Assembly (NCBI GenBank): GCA_023362775.1
Contig: JALMGJ010000002.1
Span: forward strand, 105,971,981-106,035,980
Length of the DNA: 64,000 bases
Direction: 5' to 3'
Source of the DNA: Charina bottae
Taxonomy: Eukaryota > Chordata > Lepidosauria > Squamata > Charinaidae
Shown here: piece after piece, positions 24,072-33,605 of the stretch
How the letters are laid out: each line of letters starts with the position of its first letter
Numbering within the stretch: the stretch's first letter is position 1
Notes under the pieces: model-generated
Told to the model about the DNA's origin: nothing
What the model saw: the letters and a program-made list of their open reading frames with translations, nothing else
Database searches by the model: none
Translations under genes and position numbers: made by a program

Positions 24072-24731
24072 ATGGTGCTGCATGTCGTGCAGATGGTAGC
24101 ACAAAACTGGGCAACTTGGGAGGATATTTTTGAGTCCTTGTTGAAACTGTACATATTTGAGTTTTTGGGCTCCAAGATCACCGCAGACGGTGACTGCAGC
24201 CATGAAATTAAAAGACGCTTGCTCCTTGGGAGGAAAGCTATGGCAAACCTAGACAGCATATTAAAAAGCAGAGATATCACCTTGCCGACAAAGGTCCATA
24301 TAATTAAAGCTATGGTTTTCCCAGTAGTAATGTATGGCTGTGAGAGTTGGACCATAAGGAAGGCTGAGCACCGAAGAATTGATGCTTTCGAACTGTGGTA
24401 CTGGAGAAGACTCTTGAGAGTCCCTTGGACTGCAAGGAGGTCAAATCAGTCAATCCTAAAGGAAATCAACCCTGACTGCTCATTGGAAGGACAGATACTG
24501 AAGCTGAAGCTCAAATACTTTGGCCACCTAATACAAAGAGAGGACTCACTGGAAAAGACCCTGATGCTGGGAAAGACTGAAGGCAAAAGGAGAAGGGGAC
24601 GGCAGAGGATGAGGTGGTTAGATAGCATCACCAATGTAATGAACATGAATTTGAATAAACTCCGGGAGACAGTGGAGGACAGGAAGTCCTGGCATGCTAT
24701 GGTCCATGAGGTCACGAAGAGTCGGACATGA
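24072..24731 (+). pseudogene. Bov-B C-terminal ORF, open but truncated
   Basis: An uninterrupted 219-codon frame. The first ~27 residues come from sequence 5' of the recognisable Bov-B part and show no similarity to it. From 'FEFLGSKITADGDCSHEIK' onward it is the Bov-B C-terminal domain: 'YGCESWTIRKAE', 'WYWRRLLRVPWTARRSN', 'FGHLIQREDSLEKTLMLGK', 'RRRGRQRMRWLDSI', ending 'VHEVTKSRT'. There is no RT catalytic core. The open frame is a chance fusion at a truncation point, but shows the copy has had little time to decay. Confidence 0.75.
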
Positions 24732-24757
24732 CTAAACGACTGAAGAACAACAACAGT
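24155..24757 (+). mobile_element. Young Bov-B LINE 3' end
   Basis: A 5'-truncated Bov-B copy that is nearly identical, over its shared part, to the copies at 28135-28640 and 43118-43480. The terminus reads GTCACGAAGAGTCGGACATG, then ACTAAACGACTGAAGAACAACAACA. This is the Bov-B 3' end that Sauria SINEs also borrow. High similarity between copies points to recent activity. Confidence 0.88.
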
Positions 24758-26117
24758 TAAAAAAAGTGAGCACATAAATAAAAGAAAAACAAGTTAGAAA
24801 GAAGGAACCATATGCAAGCTTAGGGTTCACAAATCTATAATATTTCTAAAAGAAACAATGGAAAGATGGAAAGATTTTTTTAAAAAAACATCCGGATAAA
24901 TAAAATGATGAAATCCCAAGTCAAATGGGTTTCTACCTAGCATTCAGACTGATACATAAGGAGAAAATAATGACTATGAGGCTGTTTCTTTCTCTCTAGG
25001 GAAAAAGCTGTCATTTCCATCACTAGAAATAGCAAGAATTGTCACATTTGTAGGTAGAAAATGCGTCTGTGCACACTTTTTATTGCTTTAATATACACAA
25101 AGAAGGAAAAAGATAGAAAGAGAAAAATGAACAGAAAACAAACATAAATATATTGCAATGTAAAAACATTAAACTTTAACTACATGAAATAATATTGATC
25201 AATCTTTCTATTACATTGATAAAGACTCTGTTCTTAAACAAAGAACAAATATATATCATCAATCCAATATTGTAAATCCTGGATCCCATTTTCTTTCCAA
25301 TGGAAAAGAACAATTTTTTTTGTATACCCCATACTGGCTATTTGGTGATTAATTCCAACTTTGGGGTATATAATTAAAAACTGCATTCACACCTTTAAAC
25401 TATATACCTTTTTCCTAATATGTATTAAGAACCTGAAAGATATTCAAACAAAATGGGACAATAGTGATGCAAGCCCATATCATATGCATACTGTAAGTGA
25501 TCCCACCATCACTTTATACTTCAAGCATAATTAAGTTGACATTCAACTCTTTTTAAACATTCTGTCATGTCTAATAAACATGAAAAATATTTTGTTAAAT
25601 TAATCTCATCTTAATATGAAATACTATTCTTTAACACTATTGATTTTTTAAGATTAACCTTTGCAACTTTTTATTTCAAAATCATAGCACATAACTAAAA
25701 TCTACCTTAACTATACCATTTAACTTTTTATAGGAAAATATGTAGATTTGAAATTATCAAAAATATATTTCAATGGTGATAGTAATTCAGGAGTTTTAAA
25801 TTCCGCTAAAACATTTGAATGAAATTGTGAAAGATTTCCAGGACGAATATCTACCTGCAGTGCTTGATGGGATTAATCCAGAATATAGGTTTATCACATG
25901 AATAAGGGCCAAAATTAGAGTTCTATTCCAACATAATTCCAGCCTTCAATGCTGGAAATAGTTCAGAATTTTAACTAAAAAGTGAATCAAGCCTTACCAA
26001 GATATGAGAAGGTTCATGTAATAACTTTCTAATTGTGGCCTACGGTATGGCCTATTTTGACTAGATCATTTTTCATTCAATAGACAAATAAGAGTCCTAA
26101 ATGTATGGCCAATGATA
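24758..26117. other. Unique A+T-rich sequence
   Basis: Nothing recognised in about 1.3 kb. Confidence 0.4.
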
Positions 26118-26250
26118 CCCCATTTTATTTATTTATTTAATTTATATGGCTACCTAACTCAATTGATGCAACTCTGGGCAGTGTACAATAAGCCAATAAA
26201 CACAGATATCAAAACAATATAAATAATGCCAACTAAAAACAGATGTATCA
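26118..26250 (-). mobile_element. L2/CR1 LINE 3' tail fragment
   Basis: The plus strand shows (TTTA)n, then TTATATGGCTACC...ACTCTGGGCAGTGTACAATA, the reverse complement of a diverged L2/CR1 3' terminus. No coding part is retained. Confidence 0.6.
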
Positions 26251-26329
26251 CATGGCAACACTAAATTGTATAAAGAAAATCTAGGGGTTTGTCCTTCCCA
26301 TAGCTATCAAACTGCTTGAAATACATTTT

Positions 26330-26410
26330 TTTAATATTATTTTTTATTTTTTAATATTATTTATTCATTAGATTTATATCCCCCATTTTATACAGGAGCT
26401 CAAGGCAGCA
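26330..26410 (-). mobile_element. LINE/SINE 3' tail fragment
   Basis: The minus strand reads GCTGCCTTGAGCTCCTGTAT, then AAAATGGGGGATATAAATC and A+T tail, matching the tail module of the tRNA SINEs in this window. The head is missing. Confidence 0.5.
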
Positions 26411-26934
26411 ATAAATATAAACAGTGGGAAACAAAAGTGAACTTTAAAACATGGACAAGCACAGAGAAGTCTAGGGTGTTAATTGAACTTTTAAGATATA
26501 TTTGATTAATAATTTAGATAGAGTTTCTTTGTCTTTTAACTCTGATTCAGGTCTTTCACAATCATGATATATTATTACTGAAACATGCTCAAAAATATAA
26601 ACATTATTTATTCTGCAATTTTACTCAGTTTTTTTGCATTAATAAAGATAAATTATGACTGTTGTAAAATAAATAGCACCCTAATGCAATCTCATTAGAA
26701 TTCAAGCTGTAAAATACTTTTTTAAACATATGTGACTGTCAGCAACAATGACTCATGAATATGCAGATTCTTCACTTTTAATATATTTTCCTTGGAGATC
26801 GCATAACATAAATTGAACAGTTTTAGATAACAGTACTGTTTTATAAGATAACTGCTATTCTGCTTTGAAACAGATTATGTCAGAGTAGCAGGTAAAACAA
26901 AACCAAATCAGTTAAAGCAAATAAAAGAAGGCAC
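26411..26934. other. Unique A+T-rich sequence
   Basis: Nothing recognised. Confidence 0.4.
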
Positions 26935-27096
26935 TTTTCAAGCTTTAGGAAAAAAAATATTTAGAATTTATTGGACTCCACTATGTTTGTATAGAAAAGG
27001 ACTGTCTAAGACAGAATTGTGTTGGAGATGTAATAAGGACAATGCTTCTTTAAAACACATGTTTTTACAATGTCCTATATTTACTAAGTTTTGGAA

Positions 27097-27137
27097 GAAA
27101 GTAGTGGACTATATATATGCGTGTGTATGTATGTATG

Positions 27138-27168
<31 letters not shown>

Positions 27169-27171
27169 GTG

Positions 27172-27217
<46 letters not shown>

Positions 27218-27279
27218 TATATATAGTCCACTACTTTCATACATACATACATACATACATACATACATACATACATACA
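27097..27279. repeat. 24-bp inverted repeat around (TG/TA)n microsatellite
   Basis: The 24-nt arm at 27097-27120 (starting GAAAGTAGTGGACTATAT) is repeated exactly in inverse orientation at 27215-27238. The 94-bp spacer is TATG and (AT)n repeats, and (CATA)n continues to 27279. The left arm is L1 sequence, so the right arm is an inverted duplication of the target site made next to the Bov-B insertion. It could fold into a long hairpin. Confidence 0.85.
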
Positions 27280-27280
27280 G

Positions 27281-28640
27281 TACATCATGAGAAATGCCGG
27301 GCTGGATGAATCACAAGCCGGAGTTAAGATTGCCGGGAGAAATATCAACAACCTCAGATATGCAGACGATACCACCCTAATGGCAGAAAGTGAAGAGGAA
27401 CTAAAGAGCCTCTTGATGAGGGTGAAAAAGGAGAGTGCAAAAGCTGGCTTGAAACTCAACATTTAAAAAACCCAGATCATGGCATCTGGTCCCATCACTT
27501 CCTGGCAAATAGAAGGGGAAGAAATGGAAGCAGTGACAGATTTTATTTTCTTGGGCTCCAAGATCACCGCAGACGGTGACTGCAGCCATGAAATTAAAAG
27601 ACGCTTGCTCTTTGGGATGAAAGCTATGGCAAACCTATACAGGGGCGCGGTGGCTCAGCGGGTTAAACCGCTGAGCCGTTAGTCTGCTGACCTGGTCGGC
27701 AGTTCGAATCCGCGTGGCGGGGTGAGCTCCCGTCACTAGCCCCAGCTCCAGCCCACCCAGCTGATCGAAAGCCACCGGCAAGTAGATGAATGGGGACCAC
27801 TCACGTGGGCGAATTTGCTGGCGTCCTTCTCGGAGGGTCGCCCTCGGACCAAGAAGAAAGCTGGTCCCCGTGGATGGCGGTGGAGGACGGCAGAGGATGG
27901 CGGATCCCGAAAAACAACAACTTCCTGGATGTCAGCAGCCGGCTCAGAAGCAAAGGTTCCTGGGACATGTAGTCTGACCTGCGGTTGAAGAGCCGGTTCC
28001 CTCACCCCCTCCCTAATCGCATGGGTAATATAATATGATTGTATAATTGAATTTACATGATTGTAAGCCGCCTAGAGCCCTCCATTAGGGAGGGGATAGG
28101 CGGGGTATAAATAAGATAAAATAAATAAATAAAACAAATATTAAAAAGCAGAGACATCACCTTGCCAACAAAGATCAGTATAGTTAAAGCTATGGTTTTT
28201 CCAGTAGTAATGTATGGCTGTGAGAGTTGGACCATAAGGAAGGCTGAGCGCCAAAGAATTGATGCTTTCGAACTGTGGTACTGGAGAAGACTCTTGAGAG
28301 TCCCTTGGACTGCAAGGAGGTCAAACCAGTCAATCCTAAAGGAAATCAACCCTGACTGCTCATTGGAAGGACAGATGCTGAAGCTGAAGCTCAAATACAG
28401 TACTTTGGCCACCTAATGCGAAGAGAGGACTCACTGGAAAAGACCCTGATGCTGGGAAAGACTGAAGGCAAAAGGAGAAGGGGACGGCAGAGGATGAGAT
28501 GGTTAGGTAGCATCACCGATGTAATGAACATGAATTTGAGTAAACTCCGAGAGACAGTGGAGGACAGGAAGGCCTGGCGTGCTATGGTCCATGAGGTCAC
28601 GAAGAGTCGGACACGGCTAAATGACTGAACAACAACAAAA
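27281..28640 (+). mobile_element. Young Bov-B LINE carrying a composite SINE
   Basis: The copy is flanked by AGTGGACTATATA at 27103-27115 and 28641-28653, although the inverted repeat and microsatellite lie between the left duplication and the first Bov-B base. The coding part starts 'HHEKCRAG/MRNAGLDESQAGVKIAG', has catalytic YADD (27359-27370), one TAA about 35 codons later, and is cut at 27641 by a SINE. It resumes at about 28137 and contains a 5-bp insertion near 28397 (frameshift). The 3' tail is GTCGGACACGGCTAAATGAC then TGAACAACAACAAA. Confidence 0.85.
27642..28136 (+). mobile_element. Composite SINE: Sauria-type head, L2-type tail
   Basis: The head GGGGCGCGGTGGCTCAGCGG and B box GTTCGAATCC, then GTGAGCTCCCGTCACT, CCCCAGCTCC, ATCGAAAGCC and CAAGTAGATGAATGGGGACC, match in order the head and core of the Sauria SINEs at 42075 and 50918. 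The 3' half is unrelated to them. It ends GTAAGCCGCCTAGAGCCCTC...GATAGGCGGGGTATAAATAA, an L2/CR1-type tail. At ~495 bp it is longer than an ordinary Sauria SINE (307 bp here). It lies inside a young Bov-B copy, so it was mobile recently. Confidence 0.75.
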
Positions 28641-29206
28641 AGTGGACTATATAAATGTGACTATGCAACGAAAGCTAAAATTTATCAGAGGATAATATTC
28701 TCTTCAATTACATAACTAGTACATGGAATATGACAACTGGACAACATAAATGGATTCTCCGTGCCCTTACTATGGCCAAAAGACTGATATTGCAGCATTG
28801 GAAAGATAAATGTATGGCCTCATTCATTCAATGGATTGAAGACCTGATTACCCTTTACAGCTATGAGCAGATTGCCTATAGACATAGACTTTGTATGGAC
28901 AAGTATAATGAATACTTGAAAATATGGGGTTCATTTATACAAAATACAGGAGGATAAAAAAAAGTATCATAGTTATATAAGTGTATTAGAAATATATACA
29001 TTCTTGCATAATAGTTGCATTAATTGAAACTGTTTACTGTTATAATATATTTTACTTTGTTTCTTTTTTTCTGTTGTATTTTTTCTCCTTTTTTAAAAGC
29101 ACTTGTTATGCATTTTTTTCGTTTGACCGCATATGTATTTCTATCACTATTATCTTTATGATTTTTTTTCCTTTTTTTCTTTTTCTGTTATTTTATATAG
29201 AAAAAA

Positions 29207-30855
29207 GTTCCCTTCTCACCCCTAGGGGTGGTATGTGTCTTCCTCAATCTCAGGTCCTCTACCAAAGGCCTGGGAGTTTGAGGGTTCTGCACAGTATCTC
29301 AGCTGTTCCTAGCACTGCATTCTTCTGCACAGAGAGCTCTGATGTTGCTCCTGGGATCTGTTGGAGCCACTCTCCCAGCTTAGGAATCACAGCCCTCAGT
29401 GCTCCTACCACCACTGGGACCACTTTGGCCTTCACTTTCCACATCTTCTCTAGTTCCTCCTTCAGGCCTTGGTATTTCTCCAGCTTCTCATACTCCTTCT
29501 TCCTGATGTTGCTGTCACTTGGCACTGCTACATCTATCACCACCAGTGTCTTCTGGTCCTTGTCTACTACCACGATGTCTGGTTGACTGTCTGGATCTGT
29601 CAGTCTGGATCTGAAAGTCCCAAAAGATCTTATCCCTGTTATTCTCCATGACCTTTTCTGGAGTCACCCATTTGGACTTGGGAAGGTCTACCCCATACAC
29701 TGTACAGATGTTCCTGTACACCAGGAGTGGGGAACCTTTTTTCTGCCAAGGGCCATTTGGTTATTTATAACTGGGGATGGGAGGGTGGGGGGCAGGGTTT
29801 CTGGGATTTCCATGGACCGGGGGCTGGAGTTTGCAGGCGGGAGCCAATCACAAGCACTGGGGGGCGGGGTTTGCAGGCGGGAGCCAATCATGTGGAAGGG
29901 GCGGGGTTTGCAGGAGGGAGCCCCGCAGGCCTTAGGCAGGAGCCCCACGGGCCGTACACAGCCCGCGGGCCTGACGTTGCCCACCCCTGCTGTACACAAT
30001 GCCAGCTACTTGGTTGTGCCATTCAGTGTATGCTGTTCCTGCCTGCATCTTACACCCTGCCACTATGTGTTGGACTGTCTCTGCCTCTCTGCACAGTCTG
30101 CACCTTGGGTCCTGTCTAGTGTGGTAGACCCCTGCTTCTATGGATCTGGTGCTTAACTGCCTGTTCTTGTGCTGATATGATCAGTGCCTCATGCTGTCTT
30201 TTAGTCCAGCCCTTTCCAGCCACTGGTAGGATTTCCCAAGGTCAGCCACCTCAGCTATCTGTTGATGGTACATCCCATGCAGGGTCTTTTCTTGCCATGA
30301 CACTTCCTCTGCTTGATCTTCCCCCTGTGTCTGCTGCTGCCTCAGGCATTCTCTCAACAGCTCATCTTTAGGTGCCATCTTACTGATGTACTCCTGGATG
30401 CTCTGGGTTTCATCCAGGACAGTGGCTTTGACACTCACCAGACCCCACTCACCCTCTTTTCGGCTGGTGTACAGTCTCTGGGTGTTGGACTATGGGTGGA
30501 AACCTCTGTACATTGTGAGGAGCTTCCGGGTCTTTACATTGGTAGCCTTCATGTCCTCCTTTGGCCAGTTCACTATACAGGCAGTGTATCTGATGACTGG
30601 CAGGGAGTATGTGTTGATGGCATGGATCTTGCTCTTCCCATTGAACTGGCTCCTCGGGACCTGTCTTATCCTTTGGTGGTACTTGGATGTTGCTGTCTTC
30701 CTTGCTTCCTCATCATGGTTCCCATGTGACTGTGGGTTACCAAGGTACATAGTAGCTGGTCTGAATGTTTGCTATGTGGCCCACTGGGAGTTCCACCCCA
30801 TCAGTCTTGACTACCTTCCCTCTCTTTACTACCATCCAGCCACACTTCTCTAGTC
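29207..30855 (-). mobile_element. R4/Dong-like LINE copy 2, interrupted by a MITE
   Basis: The minus-strand blocks are as in the copy at 21645-23785 but extend further 5', with an RT-proximal region ('GRMVV/GWMVVKRGKVVKTDGVEL', about 30850-30790; 'SQFNGKSKIHAINTYSLPVI' at about 30660). The 'ECLRQQQ' block, the CX2CX7HX4C knuckle (about 30110-30055), 'DKDQKTLVVIDVAVPSDSN' and 'GEWLQQIPG' to 'LKLPGLW' (29259) follow. Frames shift several times. The hAT MITE at 29722-29989 cuts it between knuckle and endonuclease. Confidence 0.72.
29722..29989. mobile_element. hAT-type MITE, 8-bp TSD CTGTACAC
   Basis: It is flanked by identical CTGTACAC (29714-29721, 29990-29997). The left end is CAGGAGTGGGGAACCTTTTT. 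The right end on the minus strand is CAGGGGTGGGCAACGTCAGG. The interior holds two to three repeats of a G+C-rich unit containing an inverted-CCAAT/GC-box pair (GAGCCAATCA and GGGGCGGGGTTTGC). It inserted into the R4-like element. Confidence 0.88.
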
Positions 30856-31815
30856 TGAATGACATCTATTACATTATATTATGTAAAATGTTTTATTACA
30901 TTTTATATTTACTATCCCCTTTTTTGGGAAGGGGGGCAGAAAGGTCTAAGCATTCAAAAAATATTACACATTAAAATTCACCACCCAGGAAGCTTGGATG
31001 AGCTCAGCCCCACTGAAGTTGCACTATTGATGTCTAATCTGGAAAAGTATTCAAAGTTTCAGTGATGATGTCTCTGATAGCATGGACATTTGCCAACCTG
31101 TCACATGATCCACATACAGAGTGTTCTTGTGGCTGATAACTAGGAAAGAGCTGAAAGAAGAACGAGATAAGGTTTTTGATACAACACGCAGACATACATA
31201 GTCTCGGGGGGGGAGGAAGCTGAAATGGGCTAATGATGTGGCAGGAAGTAGCTGGAGTCAAAGGGAAGGAGAAAATGGCTAGCAAGCAAAGATAGACTTA
31301 GGCGGTCTTAGACTGCTGAAGAGATGCAGGTACCTTGGTGATTCAAGACATCAAAAAGGAAGAGGGAGACAATATGCAAAGGAATTGTCTACCCAACACA
31401 GTTTTTCAGAGGAAGAAGAAAAACCCTTGATTACCTCTAAGGGTAATTTAGTAATAGATATGCACATAGCAACAGCTTAAGATGGACTTACACTATAATA
31501 GTAGCAAATGTATTGCTGCTGCTGGCTAGGAGATAATTAACCTTAGAACGGTAAAGCACTTAGACTGTAAAGCAATTTGCAGCATTCCAACTTCTTTTAA
31601 AAGCAGGCATGGGGGATCTGTTTCTATGCTTTAGCTGACTCCTGTGTGGGTAGTTATCTAAAAGTATCAATCTCTCAGAGAAACTAATATTTTTCTATAC
31701 TGGATATGTTACACATAATCAAAAAATAAATTGAACTGGTTGACAAGAAGTTTCTTGTATACTGTCTTTTGTCTGAGTGATCTTAAGAGCCCTCTCACAA
31801 TGTAAACAGTGCAGT
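30856..31815. other. Unique sequence
   Basis: No mobile element or coding frame recognised in about 1 kb. Confidence 0.4.
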
Positions 31816-32100
31816 AGCCCCCACCCTCTGGAACATTCTCCCCCCTGAAATAAGGTTTGCCCCCCCTCTCCTGGACTTTACAAAAAACCTAAAGAACACC
31901 TGGTTTTGCCACCATGCTTGGGGTGGGGAGCAGAATAGCCAGTCTTGGGGTTGGCTGGTTTCTTAGATCTGCCTCGACCAGCCCTACCAGCTCATGGGAT
32001 AAGTAAGACCTACCATTGTTTGGATCTGACTGTAATTATGTATTTTTGCTGATTATTGATGTTATTTATGGTTTTTTATTGATTTCAAATTATTTTATTG
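31816..32100 (+). mobile_element. L2/CR1-group LINE 3' coding end and 3'UTR
   Basis: It encodes a degenerate C-terminus resembling 'VAPTLWNILPPEIR' and 'LLDFTKNLKNTWFCHHAWG'. The same terminal block occurs in the copies ending near 37030 and 55285. The normal terminal hairpin/AATAAA tail is absent because an L1 5' end begins at about 32103. Confidence 0.65.
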
Positions 32101-33287
32101 TGAACACTTTCACTTCCGGGTGTCGAGCTGAGCGGAGTGGAGAAATGAAGTTCTGAGCTTCGTTTCCATGGCTTCCAAATAGCAGCGATTAACAAAGAAG
32201 AAAATTGCCGAAAAACCATCCTTGGAGAAAGGGGGAGCAGAAGATTTACCACAAGGGCGGCCGGATTTGCTGCTCTCTGCAGATCCCCGTATCCACCACG
32301 GGAAAATGCATATTGAAGCGGCAAAAGGTGGCTGGGACCGTCAATAAGCTCTCTGGAAGCCGCAAAGCTGAAAAAGTTAAGTAGCTCCCTACTCAACCTT
32401 TTAGTTGCACTTTTTAGTTTTCTTTTAAATGTTAATTGCCTAATTAAGTGCTGAGGTTTATCTCTGGACTTGTTAAATAACTGCTAGTAGTGGTTTTCTC
32501 TTTCCTGTCAAAGACTGTCAAAAGGTGGGAAGGAAAAGTTAATTGACTTTACCATGAAGAAAAGTGATTTGCCTATTACTCTTACTTTTATTTGGATTTA
32601 AAGTTTCTACATATTGGTTATTATATATATTTTCACTTTGTGAATATTTTATTTTAACTTTGTTTCTATATGGAATAATTATTACTTTGCCTTCTATTTT
32701 TTCTTGGTGAAGATTGTTGGGAAAGAAAAATATTCTCTTCTCTTTTCTTTTACAAGCTTTGTTTTAATTTTTTATATACTGTTTGGATTTATTATATAGA
32801 ACTGGACTTTTTAATAGGTAATTTGGGAGAAGAAGTGATTTGGATTATTACTGCTTCCTCTTTTCCTTTTATATATTGCAAATAACTCTATCATATTTTT
32901 TTTTTTGTTACTTCAGTAGCTTTTGGCTGGATTGAAGAGTACTAGTGGGCGTGAGAAACCTTGGAACTGTTTACTTTACTTAGGACTGTTTTGACTATAG
33001 TGAGGGGAGAAAAAAAAAGTTGTCATCTGTTGTTTTACTTCTTACTTTTGAGATTATATAGACTTATTTACCTAATGGATTACAAATGAACTTTGAAGAC
33101 AATTATTTTTAAAGGATTGTTTTTACTTTTAGGGGAATTTTTTTTCCTTTTTTTAGTTCCTTTTTGGCTGGAACTACTGCCTTTTTTATTTTTTATTTTT
33201 TTGGTATTTTTTATTTTCTCTCCCCCTTCCCCTTTTTTCCCCCTTCTCCTCTTTTTTTTTTCTCTTTTACAGGAAAACTGTCTACAC

Positions 33288-33596
33288 CAGAGCTTTCCAA
33301 ACTGTGTGTCGTGACACAAAAGTGTGTCGCCACACACAGTGTGGTGTGTTGACACACCACCCAGAAGCCATGCACGCACGCGCCGCCGCACGCCCCCTGC
33401 GCTGCCGCACGCCCCCCGCGCTGCCGCCGTGCGCACGTGCGCTGCCGCACACCCCCACGCCGCCGCACGCCCTGTGCCGCCGCCGTGCGTGCACGCGCCG
33501 CCGCATGCCCTCCTGTGTCACCCCCGCGCACGCGCGCCACCGTGCCACTGCACTGCCGCTGGCATGCCGCCAACGGCGGCACTTTGGAAAGCCCTG
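33288..33596. mobile_element. hAT-type MITE, 8-bp TSD GTCTACAC, at the L1 ORF1 start
   Basis: The termini match the MITE at 11773 (CAGAGCTTTCCAAACTGTGT; minus-strand right end CAGGGCTTTCCAAAGTG). Identical GTCTACAC flank it (33280-33287, 33597-33604). The right duplication ends one base before the ORF1 ATG (33606). The interior is very rich in CpG and GCCGC/CACGC units and differs from the other copy. Confidence 0.88.
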
Positions 33597-33605
33597 GTCT
33601 ACACC

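Larger units (their letters stand above)
26935..29205 (+). mobile_element. L1 3' end interrupted by a Bov-B insertion
   Basis: The L1 parts are 26935-27115 and 28641-29205. The first encodes 'FRIYWTPLCLYRKGLSKTEL' and a cysteine/histidine block 'CWRCNKDNASLKHMF.QCP', the ORF2 C-terminal motif. The second encodes the last residues of ORF2 ('ILRALTMAKRLILQHWKDK' to 'WGSFIQNTGG', stop at 28957) and a T-rich 3'UTR. Everything between is a later insertion with a 13-bp target duplication. Confidence 0.75.

Noticed and set aside
27120..27280. Centromeric or telomeric repeat
   Set aside because: The array consists of short TATG, AT and CATA microsatellites only ~160 bp long, next to an ordinary LINE insertion.
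20845..29205. Segmental duplication (L1 then R4-like element in both halves)
   Set aside because: The order L1-R4 occurs twice, but the L1 fragments cover mostly different parts, the junctions differ, and unique sequence between them is not shared.
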